Shown one piece after another: positions 27,633-36,867 of a stretch of DNA of 54,497 nucleotides. The stretch comes from JABWBD01 sp040768665 (GTDB taxonomy: Bacteria; Planctomycetota; Planctomycetia; Pirellulales; Thermoguttaceae), in NCBI GenBank assembly GCA_040768665.1, contig JAXGMN010000070.1, positions 1 to 54,497 of the forward strand. Direction: 5' to 3'. Made by a program: the position numbers and the translations under genes. The notes beneath the pieces are model-generated. The model did no database searches and was not told where the DNA came from. It worked only from the letters and a program-made list of their open reading frames with translations. Positions within the stretch are counted from its first letter, which is position 1. Each line of letters opens with the position of its first letter.

Positions 27633-29618
27633 ATGGCAGCGAATTTTGAAGAACTCGTGGCGGAAGCCCGGCAGATCAGTGGCGAAGGCCACTGGCGCGG
27701 GACATTCCGCGAGTACTATGACCGCGTCAAGCAGGACCCGTTGATCGTGCAGAACGCACACCAGCGGCTCTACCACGCGATTGTCAGGCACGGCGTTGAA
27801 GAGATCGAAACGTCCAGCGACAAACGTCTCTACCGGATCTACGGTGGCCGGGCTCGAAAGATTATTCGCTACAAGTTTTTCGAAAACGAGTTTTTCGGGC
27901 TGGACCTGGTGATTATGCGGATCATGGAATTCCTCAAGGCCGCCGCGAGCGGCGGCGAGGAGTCGCGGCAGATCCTCTACTTCATCGGGCCGGTGGGATC
28001 GGGAAAAACTTCGATGCTCGACCACATGAAGCGGGGTCTGGAACAGTCCGGATCGTTCTACGCCCTGGAAGGATGCCCGATCAACGAAGAGCCGCTGCAC
28101 CTGATTCCGAAGGAATTGCGGGCGCGATGGGCCGATGCACTGGGAGTGCCGGCCGATCATTTCGGGGGCTATCTTTGCCCCGTGTGCAAGCAGCGGCTGA
28201 ACGACGAGTTTCGGGGAGAGTTCTCGGAGTTTCCCGTGGTCACGCGGCGGTACTCTTCCGAAGACGGCGTCGGCATCGGCGTTCTTCCACCGTCGGATGA
28301 AAACAGCATGGACGTCAGCCTGTTGATCGGGCGGGAGAACCTGGGGCTGATCGGCAAGTACGGCGAGAACGACCCGCGGGTACTCGAGCTGGACGGTGCG
28401 TTGAACCGCGGCAATCGCGGCATCGTCGACCTGTACGAATTGAACAAAAACCCGGTGCCGCTTCTGCTTCCGCTGCTGTCCGCCACGCAGGAGAAACGCT
28501 ACCGCGCGCCGGGTCAGCACCCGATGCTCTCGTTCGACGGCGTGCTCGTCGCACACAGCAACGAGACGGAGTTCGAGCGGTTCCGGACCGACAAGCGCAA
28601 CGAGGCGCTGGTCGACCGAATGGTGCCGATCAAGTTCCGCTACGCCCGCCAGGTGAGCGATCAAAGGAAGATCCTCGAGAAGATCGTCGTCCGGGAGGCG
28701 AGCTTCCTGTCGACCGAGGGAAAGCCGGCGCACATTGCTCCGGGGACGTTCGACGTCTGCGCCTTGTTCACGATCCTGACCGTGTTGCACGAGTCGAACA
28801 AGGTCGATCTCTTGACCAAGGTGAAACTGTACGACGGGCAGGACGTGACCGAGCAATCCGCTCGCGAAAAGCCGGTCGACATCCGCGAACTGTACGACGA
28901 GGCCGGCAGCGGCGAGGGGCTCGGCGGATTCTCCACCCGGTTTGCCACGAAGGCGATGGGCGCCGCCCTGGCGAGAACGCCCGAGTGCCGCTGCGTCACG
29001 CCCGTTCAGGTCATGGAGGTGCTCAGCGAATTCATCCAGGATTCCGATCTGCCGGCGGAAGAGCGGGAACATCTCGACGATACGATCCTCAAGGGGATCG
29101 TCCGCCGCTGGTATCTCAAGGACATTCTCCGCGAGCATATCGCGATGGGCTTTATCCACGCGTACGAGGAATCCGCCGAACAGATGTGGCAGGAGTACCT
29201 CGAGCATGTCCTAGCCTACAACATGCGCGAGCGGGTCCGTGACAACAAGACCCACGAGCTGGAGGACCCGAACGAAGAGTTGATGGCGAGCATGGAGCGA
29301 CCGATCGGCGTCACCAACAAGGCCCAGGCGGACGAATTCCGGTCGCAGATCGCTTCGTTCGTCGCCCGCCGGCGGCAGCACGGGCAGACGATCAGTTTCA
29401 AGGATCACGAACGGATCCGGGAAGCGGTGAAGCGGCGGCTGTTCAGTTCGGTGGCCGACTACACCCGCGTCATCTCGCGGGGGGCGATCAAGACGGCCGA
29501 CGACGAGGAACGTTACGCTCGAATGGTCGAGACGATGATCGAGGACAACGGCTACTGCCCCATCTGCGTCGACGTGGTCCTCCGGTTCGCGCACAACCAC
29601 AATCTCTTCCAGGAGTGA
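27633..29618 (+). CDS. prkA: PrkA-family AAA+ serine protein kinase
   Basis: The 661-residue protein has an N-terminal AAA+ PrkA domain with the Walker A motif FIGPVGSGKTSMLDH (~residue 115) and the characteristic CPINEEPLHLIP segment. A short cysteine pair (CPVCKQR) follows, and the C-terminus is the PrkA-specific kinase-like domain (IMRIMEFLKAAASG early, EFIQDSDLPAEEREHLD later). The start is the ATG at 27633 with GGAGG eight bases upstream; the TTG at 27618 overlaps that site. PrkA homologues act with YeaH and SpoVR in stationary-phase and stress responses, and in sporulation in Bacillus. The same three genes follow here in order, so they probably form one functional module. Confidence 0.95.
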   Translation: MAANFEELVAEARQISGEGHWRGTFREYYDRVKQDPLIVQNAHQRLYHAIVRHGVEEIETSSDKRLYRIYGGRARKIIRYKFFENEFFGLDLVIMRIMEFLKAAASGGEESRQILYFIGPVGSGKTSMLDHMKRGLEQSGSFYALEGCPINEEPLHLIPKELRARWADALGVPADHFGGYLCPVCKQRLNDEFRGEFSEFPVVTRRYSSEDGVGIGVLPPSDENSMDVSLLIGRENLGLIGKYGENDPRVLELDGALNRGNRGIVDLYELNKNPVPLLLPLLSATQEKRYRAPGQHPMLSFDGVLVAHSNETEFERFRTDKRNEALVDRMVPIKFRYARQVSDQRKILEKIVVREASFLSTEGKPAHIAPGTFDVCALFTILTVLHESNKVDLLTKVKLYDGQDVTEQSAREKPVDIRELYDEAGSGEGLGGFSTRFATKAMGAALARTPECRCVTPVQVMEVLSEFIQDSDLPAEEREHLDDTILKGIVRRWYLKDILREHIAMGFIHAYEESAEQMWQEYLEHVLAYNMRERVRDNKTHELEDPNEELMASMERPIGVTNKAQADEFRSQIASFVARRRQHGQTISFKDHERIREAVKRRLFSSVADYTRVISRGAIKTADDEERYARMVETMIEDNGYCPICVDVVLRFAHNHNLFQE

Positions 29619-29654
29619 TCCATGGGGAAGTGGGTACGCGGACGGAGCGACGGA

Positions 29655-29762
29655 GGAGTGGATGAATGGATTTGGGGATGAATGGATCGACGGGCGCGGG
29701 CGCTGTCGATCCAACCATCCATTCATCCAACCGTTCACTCAGCCACTCATCCATTCATCCCT
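29655..29762. repeat. Inverted-repeat structure between prkA and yeaH
   Basis: GGATGAATGGAT occurs twice (29660 and 29677) and its complement ATCCATTCATCC twice (29716 and 29748). GGATCGAC also pairs with GTCGATCC around a GC-rich loop. The 168-bp gap could form strong alternative stem-loops in the polycistronic message, perhaps setting the amount of PrkA relative to YeaH-SpoVR. That role is inference. Confidence 0.7.
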
Positions 29763-29785
29763 TTCTCTTCGTGTAGGACCGTGAC

Positions 29786-30985
29786 ATGAGCATCCGAGAT
29801 TACTCCCGCGAGTCCTCCGGGCAGAGGGCCGGTCGCGACCGCAAACGGCATCGGGAGAAGTGCCGCGAAGCGATCCGCAAGGGCCTCGCGCGCCTGGTGG
29901 CCGAGCAAGATATCATCGGCGCGGACCGGAAAGGGAAGAAGGCGTCGTTCCGGATCCGCGCGTATCCCGAATTCCGCTTCACGTTCGGCCGAAAGACCGA
30001 CGGCGTCGGCTCGGGTTCCGAACAGAGGCGGGGCGGGACGTTTCGCACGGGGAAGGGTGATCCCCAGAAGGGCGGCAAAGGTCAGGCTGGGAGCGATCCC
30101 GGCGACGACGTTTACGAAGTCGAAGTTACGCTTGACGAGATCGACGCGTTTCTTTTCGACGATCTCGAGCTCCCCGATTTCCTGGTCAAGCAGCTCCGGC
30201 AAATTCCGGTCCCGGATCGGGGGGGCATGACCGGCATCAGCCGGCACGGCACCATGTCGCGTCTCCACCGGCGCGGGACGATTCGCACGAAGATCCGCCG
30301 GGTGCAGGCAGAAGAGTATGCCGGCGGCGCCACTCATGACGGCTTCGTCGACGACGATCTCCGCTTCCGGCGACTTTCCGAGCGGGTCCGCATGGCCTCG
30401 AACGCCGTGCTGATTTGCATGATGGACGTCAGCGGCTCGATGGACGACTCGAAGAAGTTCCTGGCGCGGATCTTTTTCTGGCTCCTTTACCGCTTCGTGC
30501 AGTCGAAGTACGAGCACGCCGAGTTGGTCTTCATCACTCACCATGCCACCGCGCGCGAGGTGAATGAAGATGAATTCTTCCACACGATGGAAAGCGGCGG
30601 CACGATCGTCTCCAGCGCGTACGAAATGGCCCTGGAGACGATCAACCAGCGTTATTCCCCGGACGAATGGAATGTCTATGCGTTCCACATTTCCGACGGC
30701 GACAACTGGCAGGACGACAACCGCCACGTCGTCGAAACGGCCCGCAAGCTGCTGGAATGCTGCAATCTCTTCGGCTACGGGCAGGTGAATCCGACCGAGA
30801 GCTTCTATTTTCCGATCGGGGCCTCGATGCAATGGAGCACCGTTTTCGACGTGCTCAAGCCGTTGGAGGACGAGTTCCGCAATATCGGTTTCGTGAAAAT
30901 CGAGAAGAAGGAGGATGTCTACCCGCAGTTCCGCGACCTGATGACCCGCGAGAAGGTGAAGGGGGTGCGGCATGGCGCTTCATGA
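29786..30985 (+). CDS. yeaH: YeaH/YhbH-family protein (DUF444)
   Basis: The 399-residue protein has a basic N-terminus (GQRAGRDRKRHREKCREAI) and a C-terminal von Willebrand A-like domain. The metal-ion adhesion motif is MDVSGSMDDSKKF, with later SGGTIVSSA and ISDGDNW. Family members work with PrkA in bacterial stress responses and in Bacillus (YhbH) are linked to sporulation. It starts at the ATG at 29786, and its stop overlaps the spoVR start by 14 bases. Two Gly-rich low-complexity stretches (residues ~75-112) precede the conserved part. Confidence 0.93.
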   Translation: MSIRDYSRESSGQRAGRDRKRHREKCREAIRKGLARLVAEQDIIGADRKGKKASFRIRAYPEFRFTFGRKTDGVGSGSEQRRGGTFRTGKGDPQKGGKGQAGSDPGDDVYEVEVTLDEIDAFLFDDLELPDFLVKQLRQIPVPDRGGMTGISRHGTMSRLHRRGTIRTKIRRVQAEEYAGGATHDGFVDDDLRFRRLSERVRMASNAVLICMMDVSGSMDDSKKFLARIFFWLLYRFVQSKYEHAELVFITHHATAREVNEDEFFHTMESGGTIVSSAYEMALETINQRYSPDEWNVYAFHISDGDNWQDDNRHVVETARKLLECCNLFGYGQVNPTESFYFPIGASMQWSTVFDVLKPLEDEFRNIGFVKIEKKEDVYPQFRDLMTREKVKGVRHGAS

Positions 30986-32507
30986 CTGGACGCTCGCCGA
31001 TCTGGAAGCCTGGGACCAACGGATCCAGCAGCTCGTTCGGTCGTTCGGCTTGACGCCCTACCCGGTCGACTTCCGGATCTACGACTACGAGCAGATGCTC
31101 GACATGCACGCGTATCATATGCCGTTTCGTTACTCCCACTGGAGTTTCGGCAAGACGTACGACGTGCAGAAGACGCTGAAACATTTCGAGTTGACCAGCC
31201 TGGCGTACGAGATGGTGGTCAACACGAATCCGGCCCAGGCGTTCTGCTGGCGCGACAATTCGCTTCCGCTGCACGTGCTGGTAATGGCTCACGTGTACGG
31301 CCACAGCGACTTTTTCGCCAACAACGCGTGGTTTCGCGTGCTTACCAACGCCTCCGGCGCGTTGGAGTTTTTCCGGGCCCACGCCGAAGAGATCGCCACG
31401 TACAACGAAGATCCCTCGATTCCCGCCGCGCGGATCGAGGGGCTCCTGGATGCCGGCCACGCACTGATGTTTCACCGCCCGCGTATTCTCGGCCGCCGAC
31501 GGGAGACGCTCGAGGAGCAGCGTGGGCGCATGGTCCGATCGCGCGAGGCGGAACCCGGCGAGTGGGATCATCTCAAGCCCCGCGAGGAGCGTCTGAAGCC
31601 GCCGCTGGAGCTCGATCGCGTACCGCTGGAACCGGATGAAGACCTGCTGCGATTCCTGGCTGAGTACGCGCCGTTGCAGGATTGGGAGCGGCGGGTGCTG
31701 GAGATCGTCGCCGGGGAGAGCGATTACTTCATGCCGAACATCGCCACCAAGGTGATGAACGAAGGATGGGCGACCTACTGGCACGACCGGATCTTTCACG
31801 CCCTGCCGGACCGCCCGCCGGAGTTCGACATCGAGTATGCCGATAAGATGTCGGGGGTCGTCCTGCCGGGCGGCGTGCGAATGAACCCCTACCATATCGG
31901 ATGGCATATCTGGAAGGATATCTATCGCCGCTGGGAGGAGCCCGATCCGAAAGAACGCGACAACTGGGGACGCCCGGGCGGCCAGGGACTGGAAAAAATC
32001 CTCGAGGTTCGCGACTCCGAAAACGACGCTTCCTTCATCGCCAATTATCTCACCGATGAGCTGATTGCACGGCTGAAGCTCTTCCGCTATCAGTGGGCGA
32101 GGGACGCGGATGGCCAGTCGGTCTATCGCGTGCTGGATGTGCCCGACAGCGAAGGCTATGAGAAGATCCGCCAGGCGGCCGTGAGGCAGGTCGGCAACAA
32201 TCTGTTCCCGATGCTGCGCGTTGTCGATGCCAATTATTACCACGACCGTACGCTCATCCTGGAGCACGTTCATGACGGTCGCGATCTGAAGATCTTCGAG
32301 CCCGAGTTGCCGATCCGCGATTTGCGGGCGATTCTTCGCGAGAAGGGGGAACTGTCCGGCGAAGTCCTGGTTTCCGAGACGGGCGAGGTGCTCCGGCACA
32401 TTCTTTCGATCTGGAAGAACCCGGTCGTTTTGCGGACGGACTATGACGGCACCCCGCTCACCTTGCGGTGCGACCGCGAGAAGCGGATTACGGTGGATAT
32501 CGGCTAG
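30972..32507 (+). CDS. spoVR: SpoVR-family protein
   Basis: The 511-residue protein is full length for the SpoVR/YcgB family (WTLADLEAWDQRIQQ at the start, YPVDFRIYDYEQMLDMHAYH, MPNIATKVMNEGWATYWHD, GVRMNPYHIGWHIW). Its biochemical function is not known. In Bacillus it is needed for spore cortex formation, and in other bacteria it is co-regulated with PrkA and YeaH. The start overlaps the end of yeaH, so translation is probably coupled. Conserved His and Glu residues (HVLVMAHVYGHSD, NEGWATYWH) look like a metal site, but that is inference. Confidence 0.95.
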   Translation: MALHDWTLADLEAWDQRIQQLVRSFGLTPYPVDFRIYDYEQMLDMHAYHMPFRYSHWSFGKTYDVQKTLKHFELTSLAYEMVVNTNPAQAFCWRDNSLPLHVLVMAHVYGHSDFFANNAWFRVLTNASGALEFFRAHAEEIATYNEDPSIPAARIEGLLDAGHALMFHRPRILGRRRETLEEQRGRMVRSREAEPGEWDHLKPREERLKPPLELDRVPLEPDEDLLRFLAEYAPLQDWERRVLEIVAGESDYFMPNIATKVMNEGWATYWHDRIFHALPDRPPEFDIEYADKMSGVVLPGGVRMNPYHIGWHIWKDIYRRWEEPDPKERDNWGRPGGQGLEKILEVRDSENDASFIANYLTDELIARLKLFRYQWARDADGQSVYRVLDVPDSEGYEKIRQAAVRQVGNNLFPMLRVVDANYYHDRTLILEHVHDGRDLKIFEPELPIRDLRAILREKGELSGEVLVSETGEVLRHILSIWKNPVVLRTDYDGTPLTLRCDREKRITVDIG

Positions 32508-32627
32508 CAGGCCGGGGGGTGATTGAGTTCAGCAGCCCGGCCTCGCGAGGAGCTTGTTGGGCCGTGCCGGCAGCCGAGGTGCTCGGCATTGGGTTCAACC
32601 ATCCGACTGCTCGGTACTCTCCGCGGT

Positions 32628-33083
32628 TCACTCGTTCGTCCCGTCACCGCTCTGGAGAAGCTCCAGGCGGCGAAGGGCTTCGCGACGGCTTACTTTCCGC
32701 AGAGCAACCAGCGCGTTGAATTGGGCTTTTCCTGGTCGGGTCCGTCCCTGCTCCCAGTTATAAACCGTCTGGGCGGACACTCTGAGAAGTCTGCCGAACT
32801 GCTCTGCCGAAAGGCCCAACCGCCTGCGTTGCGCCTTGACCGATCGTGTCGAGAAGCGAGCCGCTTGGGCCGTTTCGTCCCCCCGCAACTCCGCCATCCG
32901 CAGTCGCTCGGATGCCTGCAAAGCAGCGATCTTCCGCTCATGCTCCTGCAACTGGCGTCTGAGCTGCGCAAAATCCCGCCGGTGCTGGGCCGCGGCCTTT
33001 TGAGTTGCTGCGAATTGCCTTCGAATTTCCTTGCGAGCCAGACGCGTGATCTCCGCCCTCAAGACCCCAGCTAAGTCCGGCAT
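32628..33083 (-). CDS. XRE-type helix-turn-helix regulator with N-terminal coiled coil
   Basis: The 151-residue protein has a long charged coiled coil (~residues 5-75, RRQLQEHERKIAALQASERL) followed by an XRE-like DNA-binding domain (LGLSAEQFGRLLRVSAQTVYNWEQG). Proteins of this type may be full regulators or parts of toxin-antitoxin or phage modules; no toxin partner is adjacent. The start is either the ATG at 33083, preceded by GGGGA, or a TTG at 33098, preceded by AGGAAG. I chose the ATG. The gene points toward the spoVR stop and has no recognisable operon partner. Confidence 0.8.
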   Translation of the reverse strand: MPDLAGVLRAEITRLARKEIRRQFAATQKAAAQHRRDFAQLRRQLQEHERKIAALQASERLRMAELRGDETAQAARFSTRSVKAQRRRLGLSAEQFGRLLRVSAQTVYNWEQGRTRPGKAQFNALVALRKVSRREALRRLELLQSGDGTNE

Positions 33084-33295
33084 GGGAGTCGTCCCCAAAT
33101 GACATCTTCCTGGTCTGTATTGACAGCGAGCCGCTCTTGGGGCAGGTGTCTCCTCGTTATGGTGGTGCTCTCAAAGCCAACTGGCCAGCAAGCGCACCTT
33201 GCTTTTGTAGAATCATACGCGACGAGAATAGGCCGAACGGCCGGGAACCCAGACTATTTCGTCGCGGCCACGGCGATTTGACGCGGCGTGCGGAC

Positions 33296-34288
33296 CTACG
33301 GCTCCAGCACGATCTTGCCCGTGAGGGTGCCCACACCATGCAGGGTGTTATCTTCCTGCAACTGATGTGCCGCGGCGGTTTCGGCAAGGGGCATGACGCG
33401 GCCGACCAGCGGTCTGAGCTTTCCCTCGGCCATCCAGCGGTTGATATCCTCGGCGGAAGCCCGTTGTTCGTCCGCCGAGGCATTGAACATCGCAAACCCG
33501 TGAATGGAGCAATCCTTGGTGTAGAAGGGCCCGATGGTGAGCGACGATTTGGCATCGCGGCCGGCCATGATGATGATGCGGCCGCGGAGGGCCATGTGGC
33601 CGACGATCCGTTCGAGATTCGGCTCGCGAAGGGTTTCCCACCAGACATTCAACCCACCGGGGGCAAAATTCCGAATCGCGGCATCGACGTCCTCGGTCTT
33701 GTAGTTCACGACGCGGTCAGCGCCGAGTTCTCGGCACAAGTCCACCTTCTCGCTACTGCCGGCCGTGGTGATCACGCGAGCTTCGACTGCCTTTGCCATC
33801 TGGACCACACAGGACCCGACTCCGCCCGAACCACCATGAACAAAGACCGTCTCGCCCGTCTGCAACCAGGCCTCGCGGAACAACCCGAGATGCGCCGTGA
33901 TGCCCACCAGGGCAATTGCGGCCGCATCGCGATCGGAAACACTTTCGGCAATGGGATACAACCACCGCTCGGCCACGGCCGCATACTCCGAGAAAGTCCC
34001 CTGTCTGCCCAGCAGGCCCTGGTTACTTCCCCAGACGCGGTCACCGGGCTTCAATCTTGCCACTTTCGGCCCGACCGCCTCTACCGTGCCGGCCAGGTCA
34101 CACCCGACAATGAACGGTTTGGGAAGATCGAACGGGATCATTCCGGCCCGGATGTACGTATCGACCGGATTGACGGCCACGGCGCTCACCTTCACGAGCA
34201 CCTCACTTTCGCTCGGTTCAGGCATCGGAAGATCGCCGAAAAGGATGTTGTCTGGTGGTCCGGGTTGCTCGATGAAAGCGGCCTTCAT
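33296..34288 (-). CDS. Zinc-independent quinone oxidoreductase / MDR-family NADPH reductase
   Basis: The 330-residue protein is a medium-chain dehydrogenase/reductase of the quinone-reductase branch. It has the GroES-like N-terminus (VNPVDTYIRAGMIP, GCDLAGTVEAVGPKVARLKPGDRVW), then the NADPH-binding Rossmann motif VFVHGGSGGVGSCVVQMAK and ITTAGSSEKVDLCRELGADRV. The cysteine cluster of zinc-bearing members is absent. It should reduce quinones or enones with NADPH. It starts at the ATG at 34288 and is transcribed away from the methyltransferase gene. Confidence 0.92.
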   Translation of the reverse strand: MKAAFIEQPGPPDNILFGDLPMPEPSESEVLVKVSAVAVNPVDTYIRAGMIPFDLPKPFIVGCDLAGTVEAVGPKVARLKPGDRVWGSNQGLLGRQGTFSEYAAVAERWLYPIAESVSDRDAAAIALVGITAHLGLFREAWLQTGETVFVHGGSGGVGSCVVQMAKAVEARVITTAGSSEKVDLCRELGADRVVNYKTEDVDAAIRNFAPGGLNVWWETLREPNLERIVGHMALRGRIIIMAGRDAKSSLTIGPFYTKDCSIHGFAMFNASADEQRASAEDINRWMAEGKLRPLVGRVMPLAETAAAHQLQEDNTLHGVGTLTGKIVLEP

Positions 34289-34430
34289 TCTGTTGTCCCC
34301 CCCGTCGGTTGAAGCGGGTCTGGAGAATCACCCCCTGAACGACCTGGCAGAGCGGAGAAAGACATGGTGGCATCGCCTGGGGCTCGAAGGTCTCTCCGTT
34401 CAGTGAGCCGGCTGCCCATTCTGCCGAGGC

Positions 34431-34451
34431 TTATCCACAAGGTTATACACG
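34431..34451 (+). promoter_or_regulatory. Two adjacent DnaA-box-like 9-mers
   Basis: TTATCCACA (34431-34439) is a perfect match to the common DnaA box, and TTATACACG (34443-34451) is a close variant three bases later. They lie in the 386-bp gap 34289-34674, where I saw no other feature. There is no AT-rich tract and none of the usual origin genes, so this may be DnaA regulation or chance. Confidence 0.3.
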
Positions 34452-34674
34452 GTCGAGGGGAAAGACAACTCTTCCGGGTGCCACCTCGCCGATTCTGGAG
34501 GCGTTATTGACGGAGCGCCGACGGGCGGCGATCATGTCCCCTGCGAGTTTTATTTGGTAGTCGCATAGAAAAGTGAGTCACGAGCCGAACGTTTCTTGCG
34601 GTTCCCCGGCCTACCGTTGGTAGGCCGTGCGTCCTTTTCCATGCAGGGAACAATAGGAGCCGAGAACGCCGACG

Positions 34675-35454
34675 ATGCAATCGATCCGTGGAAACGTCTA
34701 TGACTATCCCAAATACTACGACGTCCTGTTCGGAGCCGATTGGAAAGCGGAATACGATTTTCTGCTGGACTGTTTTCGCGAGCACTGCCAGCGCGAGGTC
34801 CGCCGCATCTTCGAGCCGGCCTGCGGGACGGGACGGCTGCTGGTGAAATTCGCTCGTGCCGGCTATGCCACGGCGGGCAACGATCTGAACCCGAAGGCGG
34901 TCGATTACTGCAATCGACGCATGGCCCGTCACGGAGTTCCCCCCGCTGCAACGGTCGGCGATATGGCCGATTTCCGTCTCGGACGCAAAGTCGATGCCGC
35001 TTTTAACACGATCAACAGTTTCCGTCACCTGCAAACCGAATCCGAGGCAGAGGGGCATCTGCGATGTATGGCCAACGCTTTGGGACGCGGGGGGATCTAC
35101 GTCCTCGGATTGCACCTGACTCCCTCGCGGAAGCCGCTGTGCGACGAGGAATCGTGGTCGGCGCGGCGCGGCCACCTGGTGATCAATTCCCGGATGTGGA
35201 CGATAGCGACCGACCGGCGAAGAAGGAAGGAACGCGTCGGGTTCCAGTTCGACATTTATACCCCCACACGGCAATTACGCCTCGAAGACGAACTGTTGTT
35301 TCGAACCTATACTGCGCCCCAGTTCCGCGCGCTACTGGGTAGGATTCCCGACCTGAAAGTCGTGGCGACGTACGACTTCGCTTACCGGATCGATGAGCCA
35401 ATCGAAATCGGTCCGACGACGGAAGACGCCGTTTTCGTGCTTCGCAAGGAATAG
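34675..35454 (+). CDS. Class I SAM-dependent methyltransferase
   Basis: The 259-residue protein has the seven-stranded Rossmann methyltransferase motifs: IFEPACGTGRLLVKFARAGY (motif I), AGNDLNPKAVDYCNRRM (motif II), GDMADFRLGRKVDAAFNTIN and LGRGGIYVLGLHL. It transfers a methyl group from SAM to an unknown acceptor. It starts at the ATG at 34675. No neighbour hints at the substrate. A family-1 palindrome follows the stop closely, at 35465. Confidence 0.92.
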   Translation: MQSIRGNVYDYPKYYDVLFGADWKAEYDFLLDCFREHCQREVRRIFEPACGTGRLLVKFARAGYATAGNDLNPKAVDYCNRRMARHGVPPAATVGDMADFRLGRKVDAAFNTINSFRHLQTESEAEGHLRCMANALGRGGIYVLGLHLTPSRKPLCDEESWSARRGHLVINSRMWTIATDRRRRKERVGFQFDIYTPTRQLRLEDELLFRTYTAPQFRALLGRIPDLKVVATYDFAYRIDEPIEIGPTTEDAVFVLRKE

Positions 35455-35464
35455 ACGGCTTTTT

Positions 35465-35563
35465 AGAGCCTGTCCCAAAACCGCCGGGGAGAAGGGGACA
35501 GGCACATTTTGCTCCGAAGACTCCGCAAAATGAGCCAGTCCCGGCGGTTTTGGGATAGGCTCT
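35465..35563 (+). repeat. REP-like palindrome (family 1), copy downstream of the methyltransferase
   Basis: AGAGCCTGTCCCAAAACCGC at the left end pairs with GCGGTTTTGGGATAGGCTCT at the right end. Inside, GGGGACAGGCACATTTTGC pairs with GCAAAATGAGCCAGTCCC. The 99-bp element could fold into one hairpin. Near-identical copies are at 44156-44255 and 51574-51681. It may also act as a terminator between the convergent genes. Confidence 0.9.
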
Positions 35564-35594
35564 AAGTCGGCTGCCGAAGTGTCCAAGCCGAGCG

Positions 35595-36131
35595 CTAGCC
35601 CTGCGGCGGAGGGTTCGGCGTGGGGCGTCGTCGCCCCGTCTTCGGCACGAAGAGCGAACCGATCATCACTACCATGCCCACCCCGAAAAAAACCAGGGCG
35701 ACGCCGATCCACTGGCGAGTTCGCTGCGCCCATTTCGCGTAGTACTCCTCCACCGGATAAGGCCGACGTTCAACGCCGGAACGAAGATCCTGCCAAATCT
35801 GCCAAGTCTCGCCGATGGTGAGCGAATCGAGGGGGGCGTACGTCGGGACGACTTGCTCCTGGGCCGGAAGGTTCGAGAACAGATAGGCAGCCGCGACCAG
35901 TGCAGGCAGCGCGATCAGAGCGCCGATCAGCATCAGCCTCTGCCGTAATCCCCATCGAGACGCTGGCGCGATCGGCCGCTCTTGCTCCGCGCGGCGCAAG
36001 GAGCTCATTTGCATCAACGTGGGCACTTCCAGGTCGGCCCCACAGGTGCAACGGACTGTCTGGCCGGCCTGACTAGTCTCCACCACCGTTTCCCGGCCGC
36101 ACGAGCAGGGCAGAAAGTATTGGGCTTTCAT
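35595..36131 (-). CDS. Membrane protein with N-terminal cysteine motif, unknown function
   Basis: The 178-residue protein has an N-terminal zinc-ribbon-like part (CSCGRETVVE, VRCTCGADLEVP; two C-x-C pairs) and two hydrophobic helices (LMLIGALIALPALVAAAYLF and WIGVALVFFGVGMVVMIGSL) with a ~60-residue loop between. The start at 36131 has GGAGAAG seven bases upstream. I do not know a named family for it. Planctomycetes have many such zinc-ribbon membrane proteins. Confidence 0.8.
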   Translation of the reverse strand: MKAQYFLPCSCGRETVVETSQAGQTVRCTCGADLEVPTLMQMSSLRRAEQERPIAPASRWGLRQRLMLIGALIALPALVAAAYLFSNLPAQEQVVPTYAPLDSLTIGETWQIWQDLRSGVERRPYPVEEYYAKWAQRTRQWIGVALVFFGVGMVVMIGSLFVPKTGRRRPTPNPPPQG

Positions 36132-36867
36132 CGATAATCTTCTCCGTGTGGCTGCGGTCTTGGAGACGGCCTGATCGAGGTCAGCGTCGCAACGAGGGGG
36201 TTAAATTACCCATATTACCAATATTCACCATCATCACGCAAGAGCCATGCGCCAGCCGAGGGGGTGAGACGGGGAATCTCATAGAAATTCGCGGCGACAC
36301 TATGGACCTGCGTTTCGGTACGATTAGAATAAACTCACGGCCCTCGCGTAAACCCTGCCTCGGCTAGAGGCGTGCGGGAGAAAAAGCTGCGTGCTCCCCG
36401 CCATCCTACGGCAGCGAGGGTGACGACCAACCGCGGTGATCGCTGCTCGCGCTGTAGCTCTCTCCAACTCCGGCCTCGTAGGCGTTGCAACCGATGACGT
36501 TTTGCCGTTTTGTCTCAAGGCAGGCGCAACGTCGATTCTGTGATGGAGCATGTTTCGTCGAGAGCTTGGGAAACCAGGTAGTTAAGGCGCTTTGTGCAGC
36601 GACTCGAAACCTCATGCAGGTGGAATTCCTTGCCAAATGGAGCGGGCGTCCGCCTGCTTGGTGAATCGGTGGTAGAATAAACGTGGCCTGCCGCAGCCAC
36701 ACCAAGCGTACGGCCGTTGTGGGGGAGAAAAACGCCGACCATCCCGTGGTATTATGCAGGAGGCTCATCCCTACTACGCCTCTGTCACACGGATTGGTTC
36801 GCGACCATACCGCACTTTCCCTCCGAAACTTGGGTGAACGTACCGGAAACACTTCAGGAGTGTTGCA
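36132..36867. other. Long intergenic region upstream of the sigma-70 gene
   Basis: 736 bp without a supported gene. Open frames on either strand are arginine/serine-rich shadows. A hairpin-prone stretch occurs near 36497-36535, where GACGTTTTGCC faces GGCGCAACGTC. The size and position would suit the promoter region and perhaps an RNA, but I could not match a known RNA family. Confidence 0.35.

Noticed and set aside
27273..29207. 644-residue minus-strand open frame
   Set aside because: It is the complement of prkA in a high-GC gene; prkA has clear PrkA motifs while this frame has no recognisable domain.
34431..34451. Replication origin
   Set aside because: Two DnaA-like boxes alone, without an AT-rich unwinding tract or dnaA, dnaN, gyrB or gidA nearby, do not support calling an origin.
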